Below are positions 17,549 through 26,729 of a stretch of 64,000 nt of DNA, one piece after another; positions within the stretch are counted from its first letter, which is position 1; every line of letters starts with the position of its first letter. Below the pieces are notes generated by a model. That model had not been told where the DNA came from. It searched no databases and saw nothing but the letters and a program-made list of their open reading frames with translations. The position numbers and the translations under genes were made by a program. The DNA comes from Robinsoniella peoriensis (GTDB lineage Bacteria; Bacillota; Clostridia; Lachnospirales; Lachnospiraceae): the NCBI RefSeq assembly GCF_042680125.1, contig NZ_JBHTNY010000005.1; one strand, written 5' to 3'.

Positions 17549-17716
17549 TATCCTTATAAACAAATATGCTCAAATACAGAATAAAAATGGTTAAAAATGC
17601 AAAGAATCCAACAAAAGATAACCAGAAATAATATATAGAAAATGCTAAAATATTATAATAAATCAGCAACAAGATCTAAAAAAGAATCAAGTTGCACAAA
17701 AAGGAGGTAAAGAGAG

Positions 17717-20700
17717 ATGAAAGAAAGTCGTAAAAAAAGGCGCCGGGTATCCTCGGCAGCAGCATTCTGTCTGGCTGCATCTATGGTGGTAACAAATATG
17801 CAGGCGGCAGTGGCTTTTGCAGCGGAAAATAGTGGTGGGACCGCTGCGGCAGAAGAACAATTGATTATGGAACAGACAGAAGTAAATCGTGAAAAAATAC
17901 CGGAGACAGAGAAGGTCGGGGAACGTTCCGCGGTAGAAACGAATGAAGAAAAAGTAGAGTCAAAAGAGAAACTGAGTGAAATACCTGCATCCATACCGGA
18001 ACCGGAACAGGAAACGCAAGGCATACGTACAGCGGAAGATGGGAATACCGGGACGTTTCTGTTTGGTACAAAGCCAGTCAATGGAGTAACCAGTAAAAAT
18101 CTTTATTCGGAAGAGACTGGCTTTGGATTTTCAGACCTCACATATCCGGAAGAAGCGGCAGGCTGGCAGGGAAATGTGTATTATCCAAGAAATGCATCTA
18201 TAACCACCGGGAGTGCTGCTTACGTTACAGATGAGCAATCGTATCTGCGGATTGCAAGCCAGGTGTGGACAGAGACGGAGAATACCGGATATGGTGTTTA
18301 TACATATGAAAATACTTCTACATTGGATGTAAAACTGGAAGCTAAGGATTATGATGTTACGGTGGAACTGGTAAATCCTACGGATATGGATTATTCCGCC
18401 AGTCTGGAAGCTGAGGATATTACGAAAGCTTCGGATGTAGCAGTGCCGGCAGGCAGCAGAAAAACCGTAACATTTCATACCTGTCTCATTGATGGTGTGC
18501 TGAATCTGAAATTCTTAGCTGACAGCAAAGCCGTTTCTGCAGAAGAGGCAGCAGAGCAGTCTGTCTATGTGGAAAGTATGAAGATTGAGGCATCTGCAGA
18601 AAAAGCGGCAGGAGATAAGCCCACCATATTCCTGGCATCGGATTCTACGGTGCAGACTTATGAGGATTACTATGATCCACAGACAGGATGGGGAGAGGCA
18701 CTGCACAATTTCTTAGGAAATTATATAGGCGAGGGTCCTTGCGATGACTGTAATTACAGTCAGTCCAGAAGCTATGAAACAGATCAGGTGATCATAGAGA
18801 ACAGGGCAATTGGTGGAAGGAGTTCCAGATCCTTTATTGAAGAAGGGAAGCTGGACGACCTTTTAGAGGATGTAAAGCCCGGAGATTATCTGCTGGTACA
18901 GTGGGGGCACAATGATGCAACATCCTCCAGACCAAACCGCTATGTATCTCCGGAGGATTTTGGTAAGTGGATTCAATATTATATTGATGGAGCCAGCCAA
19001 AGAGGAGCGTCTTGTATTCTGGTAACTCCGGCAGCAAGGTACAGTTACAATGCAGACGGTACTTTTAATGAAAATTTTAAAGCATATGGGGATGTCATGA
19101 GGAGCATTGCAGCACAGGAAAATATACCGTTAGCAGACTTAAGTGCAGCTTCCATTGCGTTGTGTGAAAGCTTTGGCATTGAAGGGGCAAAATCTCTGTT
19201 TCTTTGGGTGGAACCGGGGGAATATACCGGCGCCTATGCAGGGGGAGCAACAGACAGTACCCATTTGCAGTATTATGGAGCTTATAAGTTCGCTCAGTGT
19301 GTAGCAAAAGAGATTTCAGAAATATCCCAGCCGGAAGACCCGACGATCAGCCGCCTGCAGTCTTTAATTAATCTGAAGGAGTCAGCCAGTGTTCCCCAGG
19401 CTGTTACGGGGTTAATGCCAATTACCATAGGGGCTTCCAGTGTTTCGATGCAATGGAATGCATCCCAGGGGGCTGAAATGTACTATATTTTCAGGGAGGA
19501 ACTGACAGAGGGGGTAGCCGCGGATACGATTGACTTTACAAATGCGGAAAAGTATTCCGTTACTGCAGGCACCAGATATACGGATAATGGATGCGAGGGC
19601 GGCAGGAATTATGTATATGCCGTATGCGGTTATAATGATAAAGGTCTGGGTGAAATATCGGAAAACTTGACGGTCACAACAAAATCCGCCCAGTATAAAT
19701 ATGATTTTAATTATAATAATTCACCTACCATGGAGGGATGGACCGGCGTAAACCAGAACCAGGGGTATACAAAAGAAGCGGGTTATGGATGGATTAAAGC
19801 ACCCAATAATGGCCGTAACCGCGCAGGTAACGGAAATGCCGATTCTTCGGCTATGGCAGATGATTTCAATCTGGGAGAAGGAGAATTTGCCGTAGATCTT
19901 CCAAATGGTGATTATGAGATTAAAGTATATGCAGGCGATCTGCTTCCCGGAACTTCAACGATTAAGGCGTCTTATACGGCTGAGGGAAAAGCAGCGGGAG
20001 GTATTTCCACTAAACAGGCACTGGCGAGCATGGCAGCTTCTGTGCGTGTTATGGATGGGCAGCTCAACCTTACCGTAGGAGGATCAAATCCCTATATTAA
20101 TGGGCTTGAAATTACCCCGGTTTTATTAGCGCCATCCGGTTTAAATTATTCTGAGATGAGCATTGAAGGAAATTCTGCTTCTTTTCTGATAGGTTTTACC
20201 GGAGTGGGAGAAGCTGCGGCGTACCGGATTTACCAGAAGGGACAGGCAGATGAAAATTTTACCATGGTGAAATCTTTTACGGCAGAGGAGTATCAGGCGG
20301 ATGAATTGTCCTGCCGGTCCATGAAGGCCTCGCTGGGAGAAACTTACCAGTACTATATTACTGCACTGGGAACGGATGGAACAGAATCAGCACCAAGCAA
20401 TACCATTGAAATAGATATGCTGGATCCTGGGGTTAAAAAACCGGCACCTCCCGCAAATATAAGATGTGACAGTGCTAAAAATGGAGAGATAAAACTCTCC
20501 TGGGACAGTACGGATACCGCTTTTAAATATATGGTTTACCGTTCTGATAAGTCTGAGGATGAAAAAGGGTTTAAAGAGTTTATAAAAGTTGGAGAAACCC
20601 AGGTTCCCGGTTTTACAGATACGGGAGACGATTTGACCGCGAATATACCGTATTATTATAAAATAAAGGCAGTAAATGCCGGGGGAGCGGGGGAATTTTC

Positions 20701-23506
20701 AAAGGTCTGCAAGACAGAAGTGACGGGGGAATTAATTGCTTCGCCTGCGGAAACATTGACGGACCGAGGCGCAATTGCCATAAATCTGGCGGGAGCTGAC
20801 GGAGGGGAAACCGTTGTAACAGCTTCTGATGCAGCAGGAAAGGAATATACCAGCGGTGTCTATTTAAGCTGGCGGTCATTTGAAAAAGACCCGAAAGGAA
20901 CTACGTTTGATATTTACAGAAATGAAACGAAAATTGCAGAAAATCTCTCCGTTACCAATCTGGTGGATGAGGGAGGTACCGCTTCTGACATCTACCGGGT
21001 AGAAGGATCTTCCGATGAGGAGCTTGGATTAAAGGTATTGGACACTGCTGTGTGGCAGGATAAATATCTGGAATTAAAGCTTTACAGCCCGGCAGATCAG
21101 ACAATGCCGGATGGAACTGCCTGTACTTATTCGGCAAATGATATGTCCGTAGGGGATCTGGACGGGGATGGACAGCTGGAATTAGTTGTAAAATGGTATC
21201 CTTCCAATGCCCAGGATAATTCTGCAAAAGGATATACGGGAACCACATTCCTGGATGGATATGATGTGAATTTTGCAACCGGGGAAGTGTCTCTGCTGTG
21301 GAGGATTGATATGGGTGTCAATATCCGTTCCGGTGCTCATTATACCCAGTTCCAGGTGTGGGATTTTGACGGGGATGGAAAAGCAGAGATTGCAGTTAAG
21401 ACAGCAGATGGAACGACTTCTTATCAAAGCACAGACGGTACGGATGCCGGACTTGTGGAAAAGGCATATGTAGGTGCCTGCAATGCAGCGTCCCTTCCAA
21501 CGGATCAAATAAGCAAGGCTCATGATTATCGGAACGGAACGGGATATATTCTGGAAGGACCTGAATATTTTACGATGTTTAACTGCGATGATGCATCTCT
21601 GATCGATACTGTTGACTATGAACCAGGCAGAGGAAATGTAAATGCCTGGGGGGACGGATATGGCAACCGTGTAGACCGGTTCCTGTCGGCAGTGGCATAT
21701 TTAAATGGAACTACACCAAGTGCAGTGTTCTGTCGGGGTTATTATACGAGAACCTGTCTTACGGCATATAATCTGGCAGATACGGATGGCGACGGTGTTG
21801 GGGATAAAATCAAGACCTTTTGGAAGTTTGACACCAATGAAGCAGGAAGCCAGTATGAAGCTCAGGGAAATCATGGCTTAAGTGTGAATGATATCGATAA
21901 CGACGGAAAAGATGAGATTATTTACGGTGCGCTGGTCATAGATCACAATGGAACCGTAAAGTATTCAACCGGCCAGGGACATGGCGATGCCATGCATGTA
22001 TCCGACTGGGTGAACTGGAATGAGGGGCTGGAAGTTATGGCGGTCCATGAACATGATGATGCTTCTTATCATGTAGAAATACATGATGCTGAGACCGGCA
22101 AAATCTTAATGGGATATCATGTTGGACGGGATACCGGAAGAGGTGTAGCTGCTGATATTGATCCAACCGCATCCGGGGCGGAATTCTGGTCTATTGCATC
22201 TCCCAATTCGTCAGCAGAGGAAGAGCCTTCCTGGGATTCCAGGGATGGTGGTGTATATTCCACAATGTCAACTTTGGAAAATTTAATTACACTGGCTGAG
22301 AAGTCTCCTGCATCCAATGCAAGCATTTTCTGGGATGGAGATCTGTTAAGCGAAATTCAGGACCACAGGTTTGACAGTGGTGCTTACAAACCGATTGCCG
22401 TAAACCTGACAAAATGGGACTACGAAAACAATCAGGAAGTTACGCTGTTTGATTCAACGCAAATTTTGTCAAACAACGGAACCAAAGGAAATACCGGTTT
22501 GACCGCGGATATCTTAGGCGACTGGAGGGAAGAAATAATTTCCCGCTGCAGCAGCGACCAGAACAGGATCCGCATCTATGCATCCACAATTCAAACAGAT
22601 TATGTAGTCCCGTGCCTCCTGGAAAACAGGGCATACAGACAGGGGGTAGCATGGCAGAATGTGGCATACAACCAGCCGGCTAATTTAAGCTATCTCTTAT
22701 CGGAAGGCCTGATCACAGCTCAGTTAACGGCACAGGAAGATAAGACAGCATCTGATTCCCTTACCTTTACCTTTACGCCTGCAAGTGATGGTGTCCGTGG
22801 ACATAAAATTGCGGGTTATGAAATTTACAGATCAGAAGATGGCAAAACATATAAGCTGATCGACACTGTATCGGCAGACCGGAATCAGGAAGTTTATTCG
22901 TATACCGATAAAAATTTAGAAACGGATACAATGTATTTTTATAAGACAGCAGCAGTCGTGGATGGAAAAACCTCTTATATGTCAAAGCCGCTGGAAATGA
23001 AAACAAAAAGAAAAGCTGCTGAAGTGCTCTACCGGTTTGATTTTGGGATTTCAAATGACAAGGCAGCAGAAGGCTGGATTGGAATCACCGTAAATGGCAA
23101 AGGAGGCAGCAAGACCAATGATGAATTGGGGATTACTTATTCGAAAGAGAAAAAGTTTGGATTTGCTGATGGAGCAAATATAATTACAGGGCGCTCAGAA
23201 GACTATATCTGTGATCAGGGGGAAATTCCGGCAGATGTCTATCAGGATTTTGCATTGCCTGATGGGAATACTTTTTGTGTCGACGTGCCAAATGGAACCT
23301 ATCAGGTAGATATTGTAGGAGGTTCAGCATATAAAAGTACGGTAAAAGGCGACCTGGAAGGAACTGTGGCAGTAAAGGTGGAAAATGGTGCAAACAGCTA
23401 TACCGTTGGGACTTATGAAGTAGAAGTCACGGATGGACAGCTGAATTTTAACTGTGCTCCAAAATCAATATCAAGGTTGGATGCCATGATTATTACCAGG
23501 ATATAG
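17717..23506 (+). CDS. Secreted RG-I acetylesterase/PL11 lyase multidomain fusion
   Basis: 1929 residues. A signal peptide (cut near VAFA-AE, about residue 35) and acidic linker lead to a beta domain (110-290) and an SGNH acetylesterase domain of CE12 type (299-530; ASDSTV with Ser310, QWGHND, DSTH with Asp513/His516). Then come Fn3 (about 559-655), a malectin-like carbohydrate-binding domain (658-806) and two Fn3 units (807-1005). A PL11 rhamnogalacturonan lyase follows (1008-1675; SVGDLDGDGQLELVVKWYPS, VWDFDGDGKAEIAVKTADGT, calcium-binding DxDxDG repeats). An Fn3-like unit and a second malectin-like domain (1767-1929) finish it. Deacetylation and backbone cleavage of RG-I on one chain is inferred. 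There is no LPXTG or SLH anchor, so release from the cell is likely. AAGGAGG is present. Confidence 0.9.
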   Translation: MKESRKKRRRVSSAAAFCLAASMVVTNMQAAVAFAAENSGGTAAAEEQLIMEQTEVNREKIPETEKVGERSAVETNEEKVESKEKLSEIPASIPEPEQETQGIRTAEDGNTGTFLFGTKPVNGVTSKNLYSEETGFGFSDLTYPEEAAGWQGNVYYPRNASITTGSAAYVTDEQSYLRIASQVWTETENTGYGVYTYENTSTLDVKLEAKDYDVTVELVNPTDMDYSASLEAEDITKASDVAVPAGSRKTVTFHTCLIDGVLNLKFLADSKAVSAEEAAEQSVYVESMKIEASAEKAAGDKPTIFLASDSTVQTYEDYYDPQTGWGEALHNFLGNYIGEGPCDDCNYSQSRSYETDQVIIENRAIGGRSSRSFIEEGKLDDLLEDVKPGDYLLVQWGHNDATSSRPNRYVSPEDFGKWIQYYIDGASQRGASCILVTPAARYSYNADGTFNENFKAYGDVMRSIAAQENIPLADLSAASIALCESFGIEGAKSLFLWVEPGEYTGAYAGGATDSTHLQYYGAYKFAQCVAKEISEISQPEDPTISRLQSLINLKESASVPQAVTGLMPITIGASSVSMQWNASQGAEMYYIFREELTEGVAADTIDFTNAEKYSVTAGTRYTDNGCEGGRNYVYAVCGYNDKGLGEISENLTVTTKSAQYKYDFNYNNSPTMEGWTGVNQNQGYTKEAGYGWIKAPNNGRNRAGNGNADSSAMADDFNLGEGEFAVDLPNGDYEIKVYAGDLLPGTSTIKASYTAEGKAAGGISTKQALASMAASVRVMDGQLNLTVGGSNPYINGLEITPVLLAPSGLNYSEMSIEGNSASFLIGFTGVGEAAAYRIYQKGQADENFTMVKSFTAEEYQADELSCRSMKASLGETYQYYITALGTDGTESAPSNTIEIDMLDPGVKKPAPPANIRCDSAKNGEIKLSWDSTDTAFKYMVYRSDKSEDEKGFKEFIKVGETQVPGFTDTGDDLTANIPYYYKIKAVNAGGAGEFSKVCKTEVTGELIASPAETLTDRGAIAINLAGADGGETVVTASDAAGKEYTSGVYLSWRSFEKDPKGTTFDIYRNETKIAENLSVTNLVDEGGTASDIYRVEGSSDEELGLKVLDTAVWQDKYLELKLYSPADQTMPDGTACTYSANDMSVGDLDGDGQLELVVKWYPSNAQDNSAKGYTGTTFLDGYDVNFATGEVSLLWRIDMGVNIRSGAHYTQFQVWDFDGDGKAEIAVKTADGTTSYQSTDGTDAGLVEKAYVGACNAASLPTDQISKAHDYRNGTGYILEGPEYFTMFNCDDASLIDTVDYEPGRGNVNAWGDGYGNRVDRFLSAVAYLNGTTPSAVFCRGYYTRTCLTAYNLADTDGDGVGDKIKTFWKFDTNEAGSQYEAQGNHGLSVNDIDNDGKDEIIYGALVIDHNGTVKYSTGQGHGDAMHVSDWVNWNEGLEVMAVHEHDDASYHVEIHDAETGKILMGYHVGRDTGRGVAADIDPTASGAEFWSIASPNSSAEEEPSWDSRDGGVYSTMSTLENLITLAEKSPASNASIFWDGDLLSEIQDHRFDSGAYKPIAVNLTKWDYENNQEVTLFDSTQILSNNGTKGNTGLTADILGDWREEIISRCSSDQNRIRIYASTIQTDYVVPCLLENRAYRQGVAWQNVAYNQPANLSYLLSEGLITAQLTAQEDKTASDSLTFTFTPASDGVRGHKIAGYEIYRSEDGKTYKLIDTVSADRNQEVYSYTDKNLETDTMYFYKTAAVVDGKTSYMSKPLEMKTKRKAAEVLYRFDFGISNDKAAEGWIGITVNGKGGSKTNDELGITYSKEKKFGFADGANIITGRSEDYICDQGEIPADVYQDFALPDGNTFCVDVPNGTYQVDIVGGSAYKSTVKGDLEGTVAVKVENGANSYTVGTYEVEVTDGQLNFNCAPKSISRLDAMIITRI

Positions 23507-23517
23507 ACTGCAGGATC

Positions 23518-24444
23518 TTACATCCATCCCGTATATTCCAGAACCGACTGATTTTTAAGAACAGACATCTTCTTGCGCCATTCTTTCGGAGAAATACCTA
23601 AAAGTGCGGAAAAATGCCTGTTAAAGCTGGAAATAGAGTGGAAACCTACCCGCTCGGAAATGGTCAGTATCGAATATTCCGTGGTACGCAGCATGGAACT
23701 GGCTTTTAGTATTCGTGTGGTATTGATAAATTCAAGCGGGCTGGTATCCATAATAGCATGAAACAGCCGGCGAAAGTGTGTAGGGCTTAGGTGGCATAGG
23801 TCTGCGAGATAGTCAATGGAAAAGGAATTCATATAATTTGTCTTAATGTAGTCCAGTGCAGGGGCGATCACCAGCATGTTTTCCGGTGCCTGAAATTCCT
23901 GACTGGAAGCAGAATCCGAACGCAGCCGCATTAATTCAGTTATAAGAGCAACAAATAATCCCCGGACACTGACCTGGTAATTCATTTTCTTCTCCTGCAT
24001 TTCAGAAATCATGCTGTTGACGAGATAGAAAATATGGGGATAATCATCTTTGTGCATGATTCTGCGGAAATTATGAATCAGGTCAGTTAAGATCTGTGCA
24101 TGGGGGAGGGCATCGATAGGAAAAAAGGGATGGAGGAATTCTTCCACATCTACAAAGAGATAGGACCATCTGCTGGCAGTTCCGGGGGAGCTGTATGTAG
24201 TGTGGGGAATATCGCACGCCACAATGGTAACATCATCTGCCTGGAAAGAAAATGGCGTATCTTCGAATTCCATAAATCCACTTTCGGAGTGGCAGAGCCC
24301 GATCTCCAGGCAATTATGGAAATGAAGCCTTCCTGACTTGATGTCTGAGATATGCCAGCGGTCACCCGTCAGCAGCAGAATTGGAAAGTTTTCCGGTAGT
24401 TCATAATTGCGGTATTCGATAATTGTTTTTGCTTGCTTAGACAT
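23518..24444 (-). CDS. AraC family transcriptional regulator
   Basis: A 308-residue regulator with an N-terminal cupin-like effector domain (LHFHNCLEIGLCHSE, an AraC-binding motif) and C-terminal double HTH (FSIDYLADLCHLSPTHFRRLF and ILTISERVGFHSISSFNRHF). AGGAG is 8 nt before the ATG at 24444, so a longer frame to 24486 is discounted. It is convergent with the lyase fusion (11-nt gap) and divergent from the transporter genes at 24774. It is therefore placed to control RG-I oligosaccharide uptake and breakdown. Confidence 0.9.
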   Translation of the reverse strand: MSKQAKTIIEYRNYELPENFPILLLTGDRWHISDIKSGRLHFHNCLEIGLCHSESGFMEFEDTPFSFQADDVTIVACDIPHTTYSSPGTASRWSYLFVDVEEFLHPFFPIDALPHAQILTDLIHNFRRIMHKDDYPHIFYLVNSMISEMQEKKMNYQVSVRGLFVALITELMRLRSDSASSQEFQAPENMLVIAPALDYIKTNYMNSFSIDYLADLCHLSPTHFRRLFHAIMDTSPLEFINTTRILKASSMLRTTEYSILTISERVGFHSISSFNRHFSALLGISPKEWRKKMSVLKNQSVLEYTGWM

Positions 24445-24773
24445 TATGCACACTCCTATTCTTGATAAATTAAAACTATTATACATTATAAACAGTTAAT
24501 ATTTCAACCATAATTTAAAAAGAAAAATCTTCTTAAATGTATAAATGCACAAAAAAGTTAGATTTTAAATGGAAAATATATAGTTGGTTATAGGAAAAAG
24601 AATGATAAAGAAATTTATTCTAAATAAGTTTAGACAAAAGTAGACATAATTTATAAATAAATGGTTGAAAATGCATAGATTTGGCTTTTGTATGCTGAGA
24701 AGATGGTTTTGTTCTTTTGTATAATTATAACCATGTAGAGAAGAACAAATTTGTGAATAGGAGAGTGAGTCAA
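24445..24773. other. Divergent control region of the RG-I transporter and AraC gene
   Basis: About 330 nt, AT-rich, no gene. A weak rightward promoter candidate is TAGACA (near 24632), a 17-nt spacer and TAAATA. A TATAAT box occurs at 24720-24725 without a matching -35, as expected for an AraC-activated promoter. No cre site matching the CcpA consensus was found. Confidence 0.35.
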
Positions 24774-25736
24774 ATGAGTGTGTTGGCAAAGCAGAAGAAT
24801 CAGAAAACGGCACTTGTGGTGCCCGGCAGGAAAAACGGAATGCTGTACTATTTTAAGAAAGACTGGCAGTTATATTTGTTAATGTTATTACCAATGCTTT
24901 TCATACTAATCTTTAAATTTGGTTCCTATTTTGGGCTGTTTATCGCATTTAAAGATTACAAAGTTGCCAAAGGATTTTCCGGCAGTGAATGGGTTGGTAT
25001 GGAAGTTTTTCAGAAGGTTTTTGCGAAAAGGGATTTTGGAAAAGCAGTGTTTAATACGCTGTATCTGAATATTCTGGATTTGATTTTTGGCTTTCCAATG
25101 CCGATCATACTTGCTTTGATTTTAAATGAAATCCGAAATAAATATTTCAAAAAAGTAACACAGACTTTATTATATCTGCCGCATTTTTTATCCTGGATTA
25201 TCATTGGAGCGGTGGGATACCAGTTATTCAGCCTGAACAGCGGTGTCATTAATACGATTTTAGAAAATGTGGGTGCTCACAGAATTCCCTTCTTACAGGA
25301 AGACACCCAGTGGCTCATTACTTACATTGCGATCGGGGTATGGCAGTCCATGGGATGGGGAACGATTATTTACCTGGCATCGATTACCAGTGTCAGTCCG
25401 GAATTATATGAGGCAGCAAAAGTAGATGGTGCGGGGCGGTTTAAACAATGCCTTCACGTTACCCTGCCCTGTATCCGGGGCACCATCGTAACACTTTTGA
25501 TTATGAATCTGGGTAAGGTAATGGGAGGATCATTTGAACGTATTTTCGCAATGTCCAATGCTAAAGTAACGGAATACACAACTACAATTCCGGTACTGGT
25601 TTACCGATGGGGTATCGAGAATAATAAATTCAGTGAAGCTACGGCACTTGGCTTATTCCAGTCGGTGATTGGACTTCTGCTGGTTCTCGGGGCAGATTTT
25701 ATTGCAAAACGGCTGGGTGAAGACGGATTAATTTAA
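24774..25736 (+). CDS. Oligosaccharide ABC transporter permease (LplB/YteP-like)
   Basis: A 320-residue membrane protein with six predicted helices. The start region DWQLYLLMLLPMLFILIFKF and the FIAFKDYKVAKGF block are hallmarks of the LplB/YteP branch. The ATPase-docking loop is YEAAKVDGAGRFKQCLHVTL. AGGAG sits upstream of ATG 24774, so a longer frame to 24717 is rejected. In Bacillus subtilis the equivalent YteP-YtcP-YtcQ set imports RG-I fragments next to the GH105 enzyme YteR, the same order of function as here. Confidence 0.9.
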   Translation: MSVLAKQKNQKTALVVPGRKNGMLYYFKKDWQLYLLMLLPMLFILIFKFGSYFGLFIAFKDYKVAKGFSGSEWVGMEVFQKVFAKRDFGKAVFNTLYLNILDLIFGFPMPIILALILNEIRNKYFKKVTQTLLYLPHFLSWIIIGAVGYQLFSLNSGVINTILENVGAHRIPFLQEDTQWLITYIAIGVWQSMGWGTIIYLASITSVSPELYEAAKVDGAGRFKQCLHVTLPCIRGTIVTLLIMNLGKVMGGSFERIFAMSNAKVTEYTTTIPVLVYRWGIENNKFSEATALGLFQSVIGLLLVLGADFIAKRLGEDGLI

Positions 25737-25750
25737 AGGAGGAAAGTTAT

Positions 25751-26668
25751 ATGAGTCAGACAGCAGCAGCCTTGCCCCGCAAAAGGGAAGGACTTAAAAC
25801 GAGGGTTTCGAATGTAACCTGGAATACCATATTTTATATTATTTTAGCCATATCTTCATTAACGTGTGTGTTACCCTTTATACATATTTTTGCTAAATCC
25901 ATCAGCGCGGAAGCATACGTATCGGCAAACAAAATATTTCTTCTTCCTAAAGGAATAAATCTAAATGCATATGCGAAGGTGTTTGCAGATTCTTCCATTA
26001 TCCGTTCACTGTTCGTATCCGTGGTAGTAACGGTCACATTTACCGTCATCGGAATGTTTTTGACCATCTGCGCCGCGTATGCATTGACCAGAAAGGAACT
26101 GAAGGGAAGAAAGGTTATGAGTTTCCTGTGCATGTTCACCATGTATTTTGCAGGAGGTACCATTCCGGAATATCTGCTTATGAATAATCTTCATATGCTG
26201 GATACCTGGTGGTGTATGATTTTGCCGCTGTCCTTTTCGGCATATAATCTTTTGATTATGAAGAATTTCTTCCAGTCCTCCATACCGGACAGCCTGGTGG
26301 AATCGGCGGTACTGGATGGTGCCGGGCATGTCAGGATACTTTGGAGCATTGTTGTACCCTTGTCAAAACCTATTAATGCAACCATTGCGCTGTTTTATGC
26401 AGTGGGAAGATGGAATGCTTATCAGGATGCATTATTCTATATTAAACAGAGAACGGATTTAAGACCATTGCAGTTAAAATTATATTATCTTATTGTATCT
26501 GCATCTGAATCCTTCAAATCAGAAGGCGGGTCTACCGGATTAATGACCAATCCGGAAGTATTACAGGCAGCCTGCATTATGTTTGCAACCATTCCGATTA
26601 TCTGCATTTATCCCTTCGTACAGAAGTATTTCGTACAGGGAACCATGATCGGAGCCGTAAAAGGATAG
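25751..26668 (+). CDS. Oligosaccharide ABC transporter permease (LplC/YtcP-like)
   Basis: A 305-residue partner permease. Six helices are predicted, with the docking loop ESAVLDGAGHVRILWSIVVPL and the family ending KYFVQGTMIGAVKG. AGGAGG precedes the ATG, 14 nt after the first permease gene. The two would form the membrane pore of the RG-I oligosaccharide importer, with an ATPase encoded elsewhere. Confidence 0.9.
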   Translation: MSQTAAALPRKREGLKTRVSNVTWNTIFYIILAISSLTCVLPFIHIFAKSISAEAYVSANKIFLLPKGINLNAYAKVFADSSIIRSLFVSVVVTVTFTVIGMFLTICAAYALTRKELKGRKVMSFLCMFTMYFAGGTIPEYLLMNNLHMLDTWWCMILPLSFSAYNLLIMKNFFQSSIPDSLVESAVLDGAGHVRILWSIVVPLSKPINATIALFYAVGRWNAYQDALFYIKQRTDLRPLQLKLYYLIVSASESFKSEGGSTGLMTNPEVLQAACIMFATIPIICIYPFVQKYFVQGTMIGAVKG

Positions 26669-26729
26669 GTCATTGAGGAAACTCGATACTATATAAACAT
26701 TTAATTAAGAAAAACCAGGAGGAATGAGT

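Noticed and set aside
24445..24773. CcpA cre site controlling the RG-I locus
   Set aside because: No sequence close enough to the cre consensus was found by eye.
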